Below, piece by piece: positions 1 to 8,520 of a stretch of DNA of 64,000 nt. A program made the position numbers and the translations under genes. Source of the stretch: Halopseudomonas pelagia (GTDB taxonomy: Bacteria > Pseudomonadota > Gammaproteobacteria > Pseudomonadales > Pseudomonadaceae); assembly GCF_009497895.1 (NCBI RefSeq), contig NZ_CP033116.1:1302001-1366000 (forward strand), written 5' to 3'. Under the pieces are notes generated by a model, which was given only the letters and a program-made list of their open reading frames with translations, did not search any database and was not told the origin of the DNA. How positions within the stretch are numbered: position 1 is the stretch's first letter; every line of letters starts with the position of its first letter.

Positions 1-120
1 ATTGGCGGGCTGGCGATAGGTCGCGTTTCCTACGATCGCTGGCTGGTATTCATCTGGCCCTTGCTGTTGATCCTCACCCTGTTCGTTTCCCTGATTCTCA
101 GCATTGGCGTGTTCCTTTGA
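1..120 (+). CDS. C-terminal end of a YfcC-like transporter (partial)
   Basis: An open frame enters from the left edge and stops with TGA at 118-120, giving 39 residues. The tail contains a hydrophobic membrane segment (WLVFIWPLLLILTLFVSL) after a short GRVSYDRW stretch. This resembles the C-terminus of YfcC-family basic amino acid antiporters, which in several pseudomonads sit just upstream of arcA. By position it would be the arginine/ornithine exchanger feeding the deiminase pathway, the role ArcD has elsewhere. Only the tail is visible, so family assignment is tentative; another multi-pass transporter is possible. Confidence 0.5.
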   Translation: MGGLAIGRVSYDRWLVFIWPLLLILTLFVSLILSIGVFL

Positions 121-153
121 AGGCGCGCACACCCAGCATAAAAGGAATCATGT

Positions 154-1383
154 ATGTCTAACGCCACCTTGGGTGTTCATTCCGAAACCGGTGTTCTGCG
201 TCAGGTCATCGTATGCCGACCGGGCCTGGCTCACCGGCGTCTGACTCCATCCAACTGCGACGCCTTGCTGTTCGACGACGTATTCTGGGTCAAGCAGGCG
301 CAGAAGGATCATGATGTTTTTACCAGTCTGATGCGCGCTCGTGGCATAGACGTATTGGATGTCAACGATCTGCTGGCCGAGACTATGGATATTCCCGCAG
401 CCCGAAAGTGGCTACTGGATCTGCGCATCACCCGCAACGATATCGGTCTGGGCATGCTCTCCGATCTACGTCAGTGGATGGATGAATTGCCGGGCGCGAC
501 CTTGGCGCAATATCTAATTGGCGGCCTTGAGGTGGGTGACTTGCCCTTTGACCCGGTGGGCTTGTTCGGCAGTCACCTGGGCCGTTTCGGCTTTATTCTG
601 CCGCCTCTGCCGAACATGTTGTTTACCCGCGATAACAGTGCCTGGATCTACGGCGGGGTCACGCTGAACCCCATGTACTGGCCAGCACGGCGACCAGAAA
701 CACTGCTGATGGCGGCGGTGTATCAGTTTCATCCGGCCTTCGCTGGCAAGGTGTCGGTGCTCTGGGGAGACCCGAGCAGGGAGCACGGTCTGGCGACGCT
801 GGAAGGCGGCGACATCATGCCGGTGGGCAACGGCACGGTGCTGGTGGGTATGGGTGAGCGCTCTTCACCCCAGGCCATCGGCCAACTGGCGGACGCGTTG
901 TTCACGCAGGGCGTAGCGCAACGAGTAATTGCCTGCCAGCTTCCCAAGTCCCGTGCGGCGATGCACCTGGATACGGTGTTCACTTTGTGTGGCGGCAACA
1001 TCGTCACCACCTTCAAGGAAGTCGCAGATGAAGTGGTCTGCTACGACTTGCGTCCAGGTCAGGGTGGCAAGCATTTGAGCTTTCATCAGGATCCACGTCC
1101 GTTGTTCGACGTGGTGGCCGAGGTGCTGGGCTATTCGTCACTGGTGTTGGTGCCGACCGGGGGCAATAACGCGGCCGAGCGTGAGCGCGAGCAGTGGAAT
1201 GATGGCAATAACGTGCTGGCTTTGAGCCCGGGGGTAGTGATTGGCTATGACCGCAATGATGATACCAATGCTGCACTACAGGCGGCGGGCATCGAAGTGT
1301 TGGCAATACCCGGTGCCGAGCTGGGGCGTGGCCGCGGTGGCGGCCATTGCATGAGCTGCCCGACCATTCGCGACGCGGTTTAA
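154..1383 (+). CDS. arcA: Arginine deiminase
   Basis: This enzyme hydrolyses L-arginine to citrulline and ammonia in the cytoplasm, the first step of the arginine deiminase pathway. The 409-residue length fits the family. Visible signatures are the LFTRDN motif in the N-terminal half, EGGDIM, the MHLDTVF segment carrying the active-site His, and the C-terminal GGGHCMSCP, where Cys399 is the expected nucleophile. The ATG at 154 is preceded by AAAGGA at 141-146. An ATG at 150 is not the start because it runs into TAA after three codons. The gene lies 33 bases after the upstream transporter and 18 bases before arcB, so these genes form one operon. Assignment is secure. Confidence 0.97.
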   Translation: MSNATLGVHSETGVLRQVIVCRPGLAHRRLTPSNCDALLFDDVFWVKQAQKDHDVFTSLMRARGIDVLDVNDLLAETMDIPAARKWLLDLRITRNDIGLGMLSDLRQWMDELPGATLAQYLIGGLEVGDLPFDPVGLFGSHLGRFGFILPPLPNMLFTRDNSAWIYGGVTLNPMYWPARRPETLLMAAVYQFHPAFAGKVSVLWGDPSREHGLATLEGGDIMPVGNGTVLVGMGERSSPQAIGQLADALFTQGVAQRVIACQLPKSRAAMHLDTVFTLCGGNIVTTFKEVADEVVCYDLRPGQGGKHLSFHQDPRPLFDVVAEVLGYSSLVLVPTGGNNAAEREREQWNDGNNVLALSPGVVIGYDRNDDTNAALQAAGIEVLAIPGAELGRGRGGGHCMSCPTIRDAV

Positions 1384-1401
1384 TCTGACAGGACAACGAC
1401 C

Positions 1402-2403
1402 ATGGCTTTCAATCTGAAAAACCGGCACTTCCTCACCCTGCGCGACTTTACACCGCAGGAAATCAGCTTTTTGCTCAAGCTCTCTGCTGATCTGAAAACC
1501 GCCAAATATGCCGGTACCGAAGTGCCCCAGCTGCGCGGCAAGGATATTGCGCTGATTTTCGAAAAGGACTCGACCCGCACCCGGGTAGGCTTTGAGGTCG
1601 CGGCTTATGACCAGGGCGCCAGAGTCACCTATCTAGGGCCGACCGGCACGCATATCGGCCACAAGGAGTCGGTCAAGGATACGGCGCGGGTTCTGGGCCG
1701 AATCTATGATGCCATTGAGTATCGCGGCTTTGGCCAGAGCATTGTCGAAGAGCTGGCTGAGTATGCTGGCGTGCCGGTATATAACGGCCTGACCAACGAA
1801 TTTCACCCAACACAGATACTCGCGGACTTTCTGACCATGCAGGAGCATGTAGAGAAGCCGCTGCATGAAGTGGCCTTCGTGTTTATTGGCGATGCGGCAA
1901 ACAATATGGGCGACAGCTTGCTGATCGGTGGCGCCAAGATGGGCATGGACGTGCGTCTCTGCGCGCCACGCGCCTGTTGGCCGGCGCAGGCGATCAAGGA
2001 TGAGGCGCACGCGATCGCCCAGGAAACCGGCGCGCGTATCGTGATTACCGAGCAGATCGACGAGGCGGTAAAGGGCGCTGATTTCATCTATACAGATGTA
2101 TGGGTGTCGATGGGTGAGCCCAAGGAAAAATGGGCCGAACGTATTGAGTTATTGATGCCTTATCAGGTCAATACGGCTTTGATGGAGAAGTCCGGTAATC
2201 CGCGGGTGAAGTTTATGCACTGTTTGCCCGCATTTCATAATACCGAGACGGTCGTGGGCAAAGATATTCAGGCGCAGTTCGGGATTGATGCGATGGAAGT
2301 GACCGACGAAGTATTTGAAAGTCCTGCCTCTATCGTTTTTGATCAGGCGGAGAACCGTTTGCACACCATCAAGGCGGTGCTGGTCGCCACCCTGGGGGCC
2401 TGA
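1402..2403 (+). CDS. arcB: Ornithine carbamoyltransferase, catabolic
   Basis: The enzyme interconverts citrulline plus phosphate with ornithine plus carbamoyl phosphate. In the arc operon it works in the catabolic direction to supply carbamoyl phosphate. The 333-residue protein has the carbamoyl phosphate binding motif STRTR in [11 protein letters not shown], the HPTQ segment, and the ornithine-side HCLPAFHN motif near the C-terminus. The start ATG at 1402 follows a purine-rich AGGACAAC. Its position between arcA and arcC distinguishes it from the anabolic ArgF. arcC begins one base after its stop codon, suggesting translational coupling. Confidence 0.97.
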   Translation: MAFNLKNRHFLTLRDFTPQEISFLLKLSADLKTAKYAGTEVPQLRGKDIALIFEKDSTRTRVGFEVAAYDQGARVTYLGPTGTHIGHKESVKDTARVLGRIYDAIEYRGFGQSIVEELAEYAGVPVYNGLTNEFHPTQILADFLTMQEHVEKPLHEVAFVFIGDAANNMGDSLLIGGAKMGMDVRLCAPRACWPAQAIKDEAHAIAQETGARIVITEQIDEAVKGADFIYTDVWVSMGEPKEKWAERIELLMPYQVNTALMEKSGNPRVKFMHCLPAFHNTETVVGKDIQAQFGIDAMEVTDEVFESPASIVFDQAENRLHTIKAVLVATLGA

Positions 2404-2404
2404 G

Positions 2405-3313
2405 ATGCTGGTAGTCGCGGCCTTAGGGGGCAATGCGCTGTTGATGCGTGGCCAGCCGTTGACGGCCGAAGCGCAGCGCAACAATGTGCAGATTGCTGCG
2501 CAGTCGCTGGCAGCCCTGGTACGGGCCGGGCACAGCCTGGTGATCACCCATGGCAATGGACCTCAGGTGGGTTTGCTGGCTTTACAAGGCGCTGCCTACA
2601 ACGCCGAGGAATCCTTCCCGCTGGATGTACTGGGCGCGCAGACCGAGGGGATGATCGGCTACATCATCGAGCAGGAGTTGGAAAACGCGCTGGAGCACGA
2701 TCGTCCGGTCGCGACCCTGCTGACCCAGGTATTGGTCGACCCTGCGGATCCGGCCTTTCTCAAACCGGATAAATTTGTCGGCCCGGTGTATACCCGAGCT
2801 GAAGCTGAAGCCCGGGCCGCCGCGGCGGGTTGGCATATTGCCGCAGATGGCCCGCACTGGCGCCGCGTGGTGCCATCCCCCCGGCCGGTGGAAATCCCTG
2901 ATCTGCGGGTACTGAAACTGCTGTTGGAGCGCGGCGTCGTCATCATCTGCGCCGGCGGTGGCGGTATACCGGTAGTGCGCCTGGAAAACGGCAGCTTGAT
3001 GGGGGTGGAAGCGGTGATCGACAAGGACGCCTCAAGTGCCTTGCTGGCTGCTCAATTGGGTGCTGACGCCTTGCTGATGCTGACCGATGTCGATGCTGTG
3101 TACGACGATTTTGGTAAACCCTTCGCCAGGCCACTAACGCATCTCAGCGTTATCCAGGCGCGACAGCTGGTCATGCCCGCGGGGTCCATGGGGCCAAAGG
3201 TAAAAGCGGCGTGCGATTTCGCCGACTCCGGTGGCTTTAGTGCTATTGGCCGTTTGCAGGACGCGCTGGCTATGCTTGAAGGTCAGGCTGGCACTCGTAT
3301 CGCCCAGTCATAA
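2405..3313 (+). CDS. arcC: Carbamate kinase
   Basis: Carbamate kinase transfers the phosphate of carbamoyl phosphate to ADP, giving ATP, CO2 and ammonia; this is the energy-yielding last step of arginine fermentation. The 302-residue protein opens with the nucleotide-binding LVVAALGGNALL segment and has the characteristic THGNGPQVG motif and the ICAGGGGIPV glycine-rich loop. The frame is open for 90 bases upstream inside arcB, but the ATG at 2405, directly after the arcB stop, gives the family-typical N-terminus. The downstream ATPase gene starts 43 bases later with no terminator in between, so it may be co-transcribed and use the ATP made here. Confidence 0.97.
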   Translation: MLVVAALGGNALLMRGQPLTAEAQRNNVQIAAQSLAALVRAGHSLVITHGNGPQVGLLALQGAAYNAEESFPLDVLGAQTEGMIGYIIEQELENALEHDRPVATLLTQVLVDPADPAFLKPDKFVGPVYTRAEAEARAAAAGWHIAADGPHWRRVVPSPRPVEIPDLRVLKLLLERGVVIICAGGGGIPVVRLENGSLMGVEAVIDKDASSALLAAQLGADALLMLTDVDAVYDDFGKPFARPLTHLSVIQARQLVMPAGSMGPKVKAACDFADSGGFSAIGRLQDALAMLEGQAGTRIAQS

Positions 3314-3356
3314 CGCGGTACTTCTGACGCATTTCTTCGATTACCAAGGATTGAAC

Positions 3357-6041
3357 ATGACTGAGCAACGGACGCAGCCAGCACACTGGCATGCACAGAC
3401 CGCCGAGCAGGTGCGCCTGGCGCTGGAGGTCCCGGTGGATGGGCTGAATGCCGAACAAGTCAGCCTGCGCCTGAAAGAGTACGGGGCCAATGTATTAACC
3501 GGCAGCAAGTCGCGACCGATGTGGGTGAGGCTGCTGGCCCAGTTCAACAATGTACTGATCTATGTGTTGATGGTGGCCGTGCTGGTCACGGCGATGCTGG
3601 GACACTGGCTGGATTCAGGTGTCATTTTCGCCGTCGTCCTGTTTCAGGGAGTCATCGGCTTCGTTCAGGAAGGTCGAGCAGAGCAGGCACTGGTCGCGAT
3701 TCGGCATTTGCTCGCGCCAAGGGCGATGGTGCTGCGTGAGGGTGAGCGCAAACATATCGATGCCAGCGAACTGGTGCCGGGCGATATTCTTCTGCTGGAG
3801 CCGGGTGACCGAATTGCAGCAGATGTGCGGCTGGATCAGCTGCATGGTCTGATGGTCGACGAATCGATGCTGACCGGTGAATCGGTGCCGGTAGAAAAAC
3901 GTCTGGATCCGCAGGCGGCGGATGCGGCGCTGGGGGACCGATTTTGCCTGGCCTATTCGGGCACCCTGGTGAGTGCGGGTACTGGCCGGGGCGTGGTTGT
4001 AGCTACCGGTGAGCGTAGTGAAATCGGGCGTATATCGGGGCTACTTGAAACCGTCACTGTGTTGCAAACACCGTTGACGTTGCAGATGAACCGGTTTGCC
4101 CGCTTCCTATCATTGATCATCGTGCTGGCCGGGGCGCTAGTATTCCTGGCCGGCTGGCAGTTTGGTGACCGTCCGATCCCTGAGTTGTTTATGGCTGTCG
4201 TGGCGCTGACGGTATCGGCGATACCTGAGGGTTTACCGGCGATTCTGACGATTACTTTGGCCATCGGGGTACAGCGGATGGCCAACCGCAAGGCGGTGGT
4301 CAGGCGCATGCCGGTCATTGAAACCCTGGGCGCGGTATCGGTGATCTGCTCGGACAAGACCGGCACGCTGACGCGCAACGAAATGATGGTCGCCGCGTTG
4401 GTACTGGATGCTCAGATCTATCCGATCAGCGGCGAAGGCTACGCGGCTGAAGGCCGTATTGGCGACGCCACATCCGGCGAGCCACCTGCCGCGCTGCTGC
4501 GGGATGTCGCCCAGGCCGCGCTCTTGTGCAATGACGCACGTCTGGACCATAGCAGTGAGCATACCAAGGTGCTCGGCGATCCGATGGAAGGCGCGCTGCT
4601 GGTTTTGGCCGCGAAGGCGGGCCTTGAGGCCAGCAGCTACCTGGCGCAATGGCCAAGGCAAGATGAAGTGCCCTTTGATGCTGCACTGCGCTACATGGCC
4701 ACGCTTAATCACGACCACCATGGGCATGCACGCATCCTGCTCAAGGGCGCGCCGGAACAGGTGATGGCGCTGTGCGGCTCAGTGCTCGACAGCCAGGGCG
4801 CTTCCGTGCCGCTGGATCGCGAGCGCTGGCAACAATGCATTGATCTATTGGCAGCGCAGGGATTGCGCGTGTTGGCGCTGGCTGGTGCCACACCGGCTGA
4901 GGCGAGCAGCACTTTAAACGTGGAGCAGATGGGCGACCAACTGCAACTGATAGGCGTAGTCGGCCTGCTGGACCCACCCAGACAGGAGGCTATGGAAGCC
5001 ATCGCCGAATGCCATCAGGCAGGCATTCAGGTCAAGATGATTACCGGCGATCATGCACTCACGGCTAGGGCAATCGCCGAACGGCTGGGTCTGCGCAACA
5101 CCAGGGAGGTCGCGACTGGGCAGGATATCGACAAACTGGATGACGACCAACTGCTGACGCTGGCGCAGCGCGTGGATGTGTTCGCGCGAACCAGTCCCGA
5201 GCACAAGCTCCGTCTGGTCCAAGCACTGCAGTCGGCCCACGGCGTCGTCGCCATGACCGGTGATGGGGTCAATGATGCGCCAGCGTTGAAACGAGCTGAC
5301 GTCGGCATCGCGATGGGCCGGAAAGGTTCTGCCGCGGCTCGGGAGGCGTCCGACATCGTTCTGCTGGATGACAACTTCGCCACGCTGGCCGCTGCGGTGA
5401 GCGAAGGTCGCACGGTTTATACCAACCTTAAAAAAGCCATCAGCTTTCTGTTGCCGATCAATGGCGGCGAGGCATCCAGTCTGATCGTCGCATTGTTGCT
5501 GGGCCTGGCCCTGCCAATTACCGCATTGCAGATCCTCTGGGTCAATATGGTTGGGTCGGTCGTTCTGGCCATGGGCCTGGCGTTCGAACCGGCCGAACCG
5601 GACGTGATGCACAAACCGCCCCGGCGTAGTGGCGAGAGCCTTCTGAATGCCTTTCTGGTATGGCGCATAGTACTGGTTTCAATGCTGTTTCTCGGCGGTA
5701 TATTTGCCAGCTTCCAGTGGGCCTTGCAGGCTGGGCTGGGCGAAGCCGCAGCTCGCACGCTGGCGGTTAACACGCTGGTAGCCATGGAGGTTTTTTATCT
5801 GTTCTCCGTACGCTATCTGGACAGCGCCTCTCTGACGCTGCGCGGCATCTTGGGTACGCCCGCGGTGTGGATTGTGATTGTACTCATAGTGCTCCTGCAG
5901 TGGTTGTTCACCTATACGAGCTTTATGCAGGGGCTGTTTATGACCGCATCACTGAGCGCATCGGCACTTATGATCGCGCCGCTGGCGGGGGTAATGGTGT
6001 TGCTGATTCTGGAACTGGAAAAACGCATACGTCGCGCATAG
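3357..6041 (+). CDS. P2-type cation-transporting ATPase
   Basis: This 894-residue membrane pump belongs to the Ca2+/Na+-like P-type ATPases. Visible in order: an N-terminal cytoplasmic cation-ATPase region, the actuator TGES (173-176), PEGLP in M4 (290-294), the phosphorylation site DKTGTLT with Asp333, nucleotide-binding KGAPE (463-467), the hinge TGDGVND (634-640), and a C-terminal membrane domain. M6 reads LQILWVNMVGS: Asn730 is present, but the acidic residue that follows in SERCA-type pumps is Ser734 here, so the transported ion cannot be named. The start ATG at 3357 follows CCAAGGATTGA. An open extension back to 3231 overlaps arcC and is not needed. Its location right after arcC suggests use of ATP from arginine breakdown. 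Confidence 0.9.
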   Translation: MTEQRTQPAHWHAQTAEQVRLALEVPVDGLNAEQVSLRLKEYGANVLTGSKSRPMWVRLLAQFNNVLIYVLMVAVLVTAMLGHWLDSGVIFAVVLFQGVIGFVQEGRAEQALVAIRHLLAPRAMVLREGERKHIDASELVPGDILLLEPGDRIAADVRLDQLHGLMVDESMLTGESVPVEKRLDPQAADAALGDRFCLAYSGTLVSAGTGRGVVVATGERSEIGRISGLLETVTVLQTPLTLQMNRFARFLSLIIVLAGALVFLAGWQFGDRPIPELFMAVVALTVSAIPEGLPAILTITLAIGVQRMANRKAVVRRMPVIETLGAVSVICSDKTGTLTRNEMMVAALVLDAQIYPISGEGYAAEGRIGDATSGEPPAALLRDVAQAALLCNDARLDHSSEHTKVLGDPMEGALLVLAAKAGLEASSYLAQWPRQDEVPFDAALRYMATLNHDHHGHARILLKGAPEQVMALCGSVLDSQGASVPLDRERWQQCIDLLAAQGLRVLALAGATPAEASSTLNVEQMGDQLQLIGVVGLLDPPRQEAMEAIAECHQAGIQVKMITGDHALTARAIAERLGLRNTREVATGQDIDKLDDDQLLTLAQRVDVFARTSPEHKLRLVQALQSAHGVVAMTGDGVNDAPALKRADVGIAMGRKGSAAAREASDIVLLDDNFATLAAAVSEGRTVYTNLKKAISFLLPINGGEASSLIVALLLGLALPITALQILWVNMVGSVVLAMGLAFEPAEPDVMHKPPRRSGESLLNAFLVWRIVLVSMLFLGGIFASFQWALQAGLGEAAARTLAVNTLVAMEVFYLFSVRYLDSASLTLRGILGTPAVWIVIVLIVLLQWLFTYTSFMQGLFMTASLSASALMIAPLAGVMVLLILELEKRIRRA

Positions 6042-6153
6042 GGGGGATTGACGCAACCGGATAAAATAGCGTTTTATGTTGAGCAGATCAAAAGCGTTAA
6101 CTGCGTCACATTGCGTTTAGGGGTGAGCTTCGTATAAACCGGCAGTGGGCGCA

Positions 6154-6187
6154 GCGCTATTGATGGATGGGCGTTATTGATGGAGAG
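6154..6187 (+). repeat. Two adjacent imperfect 17-base direct repeats
   Basis: Units at 6154-6170 and 6171-6187 share 14 of 17 bases around GCG(C/T)TATTGATGGA. They lie in the 219-base gap between the ATPase gene and the globin-GGDEF-EAL gene, 74 bases before the proposed start of the latter. They could be a regulator site or chance. The gap also has an A/T-rich imperfect palindrome at 6061-6077 near the end of the ATPase gene; no confident terminator or promoter was seen. Confidence 0.4.
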
Positions 6188-6260
6188 GCATCGCGCATTC
6201 TGGATGAAAGATGGTCAGGGACAGAGCCGATTCGGCGCTTGACTGAGGGGAGTCAGGGTA

Positions 6261-8516
6261 TTGCTGGATCTTAAAAAGCAGTTGCAGGAAATGCAGACGC
6301 ACCTGGGACTCAATCCAGCCGGCATACGGCAGCGGATGCAGATTCTTGCCCTTGAAGACGACCACCTGGCGCACCTGTCCGGGCATGCTGCCGTTATCGA
6401 AGAGCTGCATCTGGCTTGCGCCGAAGCACTGCATCAGCACCTTCGTCAGTTTTCCGAGTTGTCTTCTACGTCCGAGTATCCGGGTCTGTTCACCCCATTG
6501 CCGTATCAGCGGTTGCGCTATTGTCGGCAATTGTTGCGCGGACCTTATGATATGCAGCACATCCGTCTGCGCGTGTTATCCAATCTCGGCCACGAACGTG
6601 ACCAGCTGGAATCCAGAACCTGTCTGGCGGCTTATCACTTCTACCTCCAATACATGCACGCCGCGCTCAGCGATCATTGGGCGGCCCGGCCGGATATTGC
6701 TCAACGATTATACGGATGCCTGCTCAAAGCCGTGTTTTTCGATATGAGCCTGGCAGTAGATACCCACGCGGCGGCCGGCCAGATGGCCCTGGAAGACAGT
6801 GAGGCCCGATACGCCCGGGCGGTCTTGGGAGCAAATGACGGGCTTTGGGAGTGGCAGGTAGACGACGATCGCATGCAGGTCTCCGAGCGCTGGCTATGCA
6901 TGCTGGAGTTGGATATTGACGCCGCGCCGTGCAGTTTCGGCGACTGGCTGGCGCTGATGCCGCTCAGCCACCGCGATGCGTTCAATACTGCAGTGCAACG
7001 GCATTTGTCCGGTGATGACCCTCACTTACATTTGGAATGTCAGTTGCGCAAGCGTAACGGTGAACTGGTATGGGTGTTGATTCGCGGGCTGTTGTGCGTT
7101 GATGCTCATGGCCAGCGCCTATTGGCCGGCTCACAGACCGATATCAGTCAGCGCAAAGCGGCAGAGCGCGAGCTGGTTCATTCTTCTCTGCACGACCCAC
7201 TCACCGGTCTGCCCAATCGGCAGAGTATGAACGAGCTTTTGCTACAGGCCTCGCAGCGTCAGTCGAGGCCCGGAGCTCGGCATGCGGCGGTGCTGTTTAT
7301 CGATCTGGACAGGTTTAAGCTGATCAACGACAGCCTGGGGCATCACACCGGCGATCTGGTTCTGATCCAGGTGGCCAATCGCATTGAGCGCTGCCTGCGA
7401 CCAGGCGATCACCTGTGCCGATTCGGCGGTGATGAGTTTGTCGTGCTGTTGGACGATATGGCTGTGGCCAGCGATGCCGAGATGGTCGCCAAACACATCA
7501 TGAATGCGCTGCATCAACCGATCATGGTCAGCAATCGGCGCCTGACACTCAGCGCCAGTATCGGCGTCGCAGGGCTAAAGGGGCATGATCGGGAGCAGGA
7601 TGCCTTGCGTGAGGCGGATCTGGCGCTGGACCTGGCGAAGGCATCCGGCAAGGCGCAGATGGCGCTGTACAGTGATGCGCTGCAACGCGATGCGCACCAT
7701 CGCCTGGAAATGGAAAATGCATTGAACGATGCGTTAAGCCGCAACCAGTTTGAAATTTATTACCAGCCGATCGTAGAAGTGGCAGCTTCGCGTTCCAGGG
7801 TGGTGGGCGTCGAGGCGCTGCTGCGCTGGCGACGGGGTGATCGGTTGGTGCCGCCGGATGAATTTATTTCGGTGCTGGAAGAAACCGGGGCGATCGTCGA
7901 AGTGGGTGAATGGGTGTTGCGTGAAGCCTGCCGCCAGGTGTTGCTCTGGCATGCCAATGGTCACAAGAAACTACGCTGCTCGGTCAATCTCTCCAGCCGC
8001 CAGTTGCAGGAAAGCGGTTTTGCCGATGTGGTCGCACGGGTGCTGGCTGAAACAGGTTTTCCGGCGACCAGCCTGGTGCTGGAAATCACCGAGAGCCTGT
8101 TGATGCAGGACGGTCCGGAAACCCTGGCGACGCTGCGCGAGCTGGAAAATAGCGGGGTACGCATTGCCCTGGACGATTTCGGCACGGGTTTCTCGTCGCT
8201 AGGTTATTTGCACCGGTACCCGCTGCATATCATCAAGGTGGATAAAAGCTTTATCACCAAAGCCGCCGGGGATGAACGCCTCAAGGCTATCAGCCGGGCG
8301 ATCATCGGCCTGGGGCGTGGCCTGCGTATGGATATCATTGCCGAAGGTATCGAAACCCCCGAGCAGATGGAGTTTCTGCATACCGAGGGCTGTCAGTTTG
8401 TTCAGGGCTACTGGTTCGGCCGCCCGCAACCAGCCGGTTTAACCAAACCCCTGCTCGACAGCATGCTGGACCCGGATTTCGATCTCCACAGTGCTGCACC
8501 GGCGCTGCTACATTAA
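6261..8516 (+). CDS. Globin-coupled sensor with PAS, GGDEF and EAL domains
   Basis: A 751-residue soluble protein predicted to make and/or degrade cyclic di-GMP in response to a heme ligand. Residues about 25-165 match the pattern of protoglobin sensor domains, including RVLSNLGH, where His111 sits where the proximal heme ligand is expected. Residues about 180-300 form a PAS/PAC unit. The GGDEF domain has an intact GGDEF (389-393) and an inhibitory-site RxxD (380-383) five residues before it. The EAL domain has EALLRW (518-523), NLSSRQL, DDFGTGFSSLGYL and AEGIETPEQ, all consistent with activity. The start is TTG at 6261 after GAGGGG; no ATG is available in frame between the preceding stop at 6240 and residue 11. 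The GGDEF/EAL call is certain. The globin call rests on weak similarity. Confidence 0.85.
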   Translation: MLDLKKQLQEMQTHLGLNPAGIRQRMQILALEDDHLAHLSGHAAVIEELHLACAEALHQHLRQFSELSSTSEYPGLFTPLPYQRLRYCRQLLRGPYDMQHIRLRVLSNLGHERDQLESRTCLAAYHFYLQYMHAALSDHWAARPDIAQRLYGCLLKAVFFDMSLAVDTHAAAGQMALEDSEARYARAVLGANDGLWEWQVDDDRMQVSERWLCMLELDIDAAPCSFGDWLALMPLSHRDAFNTAVQRHLSGDDPHLHLECQLRKRNGELVWVLIRGLLCVDAHGQRLLAGSQTDISQRKAAERELVHSSLHDPLTGLPNRQSMNELLLQASQRQSRPGARHAAVLFIDLDRFKLINDSLGHHTGDLVLIQVANRIERCLRPGDHLCRFGGDEFVVLLDDMAVASDAEMVAKHIMNALHQPIMVSNRRLTLSASIGVAGLKGHDREQDALREADLALDLAKASGKAQMALYSDALQRDAHHRLEMENALNDALSRNQFEIYYQPIVEVAASRSRVVGVEALLRWRRGDRLVPPDEFISVLEETGAIVEVGEWVLREACRQVLLWHANGHKKLRCSVNLSSRQLQESGFADVVARVLAETGFPATSLVLEITESLLMQDGPETLATLRELENSGVRIALDDFGTGFSSLGYLHRYPLHIIKVDKSFITKAAGDERLKAISRAIIGLGRGLRMDIIAEGIETPEQMEFLHTEGCQFVQGYWFGRPQPAGLTKPLLDSMLDPDFDLHSAAPALLH

Positions 8517-8520
8517 GCTT

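Noticed and set aside
6079..6091. Possible ANR box TTGAGCAGATCAA before the globin-linked gene
   Set aside because: The half-sites TTGA and TCAA are five rather than six bases apart, which breaks the symmetry needed for FNR/ANR binding.
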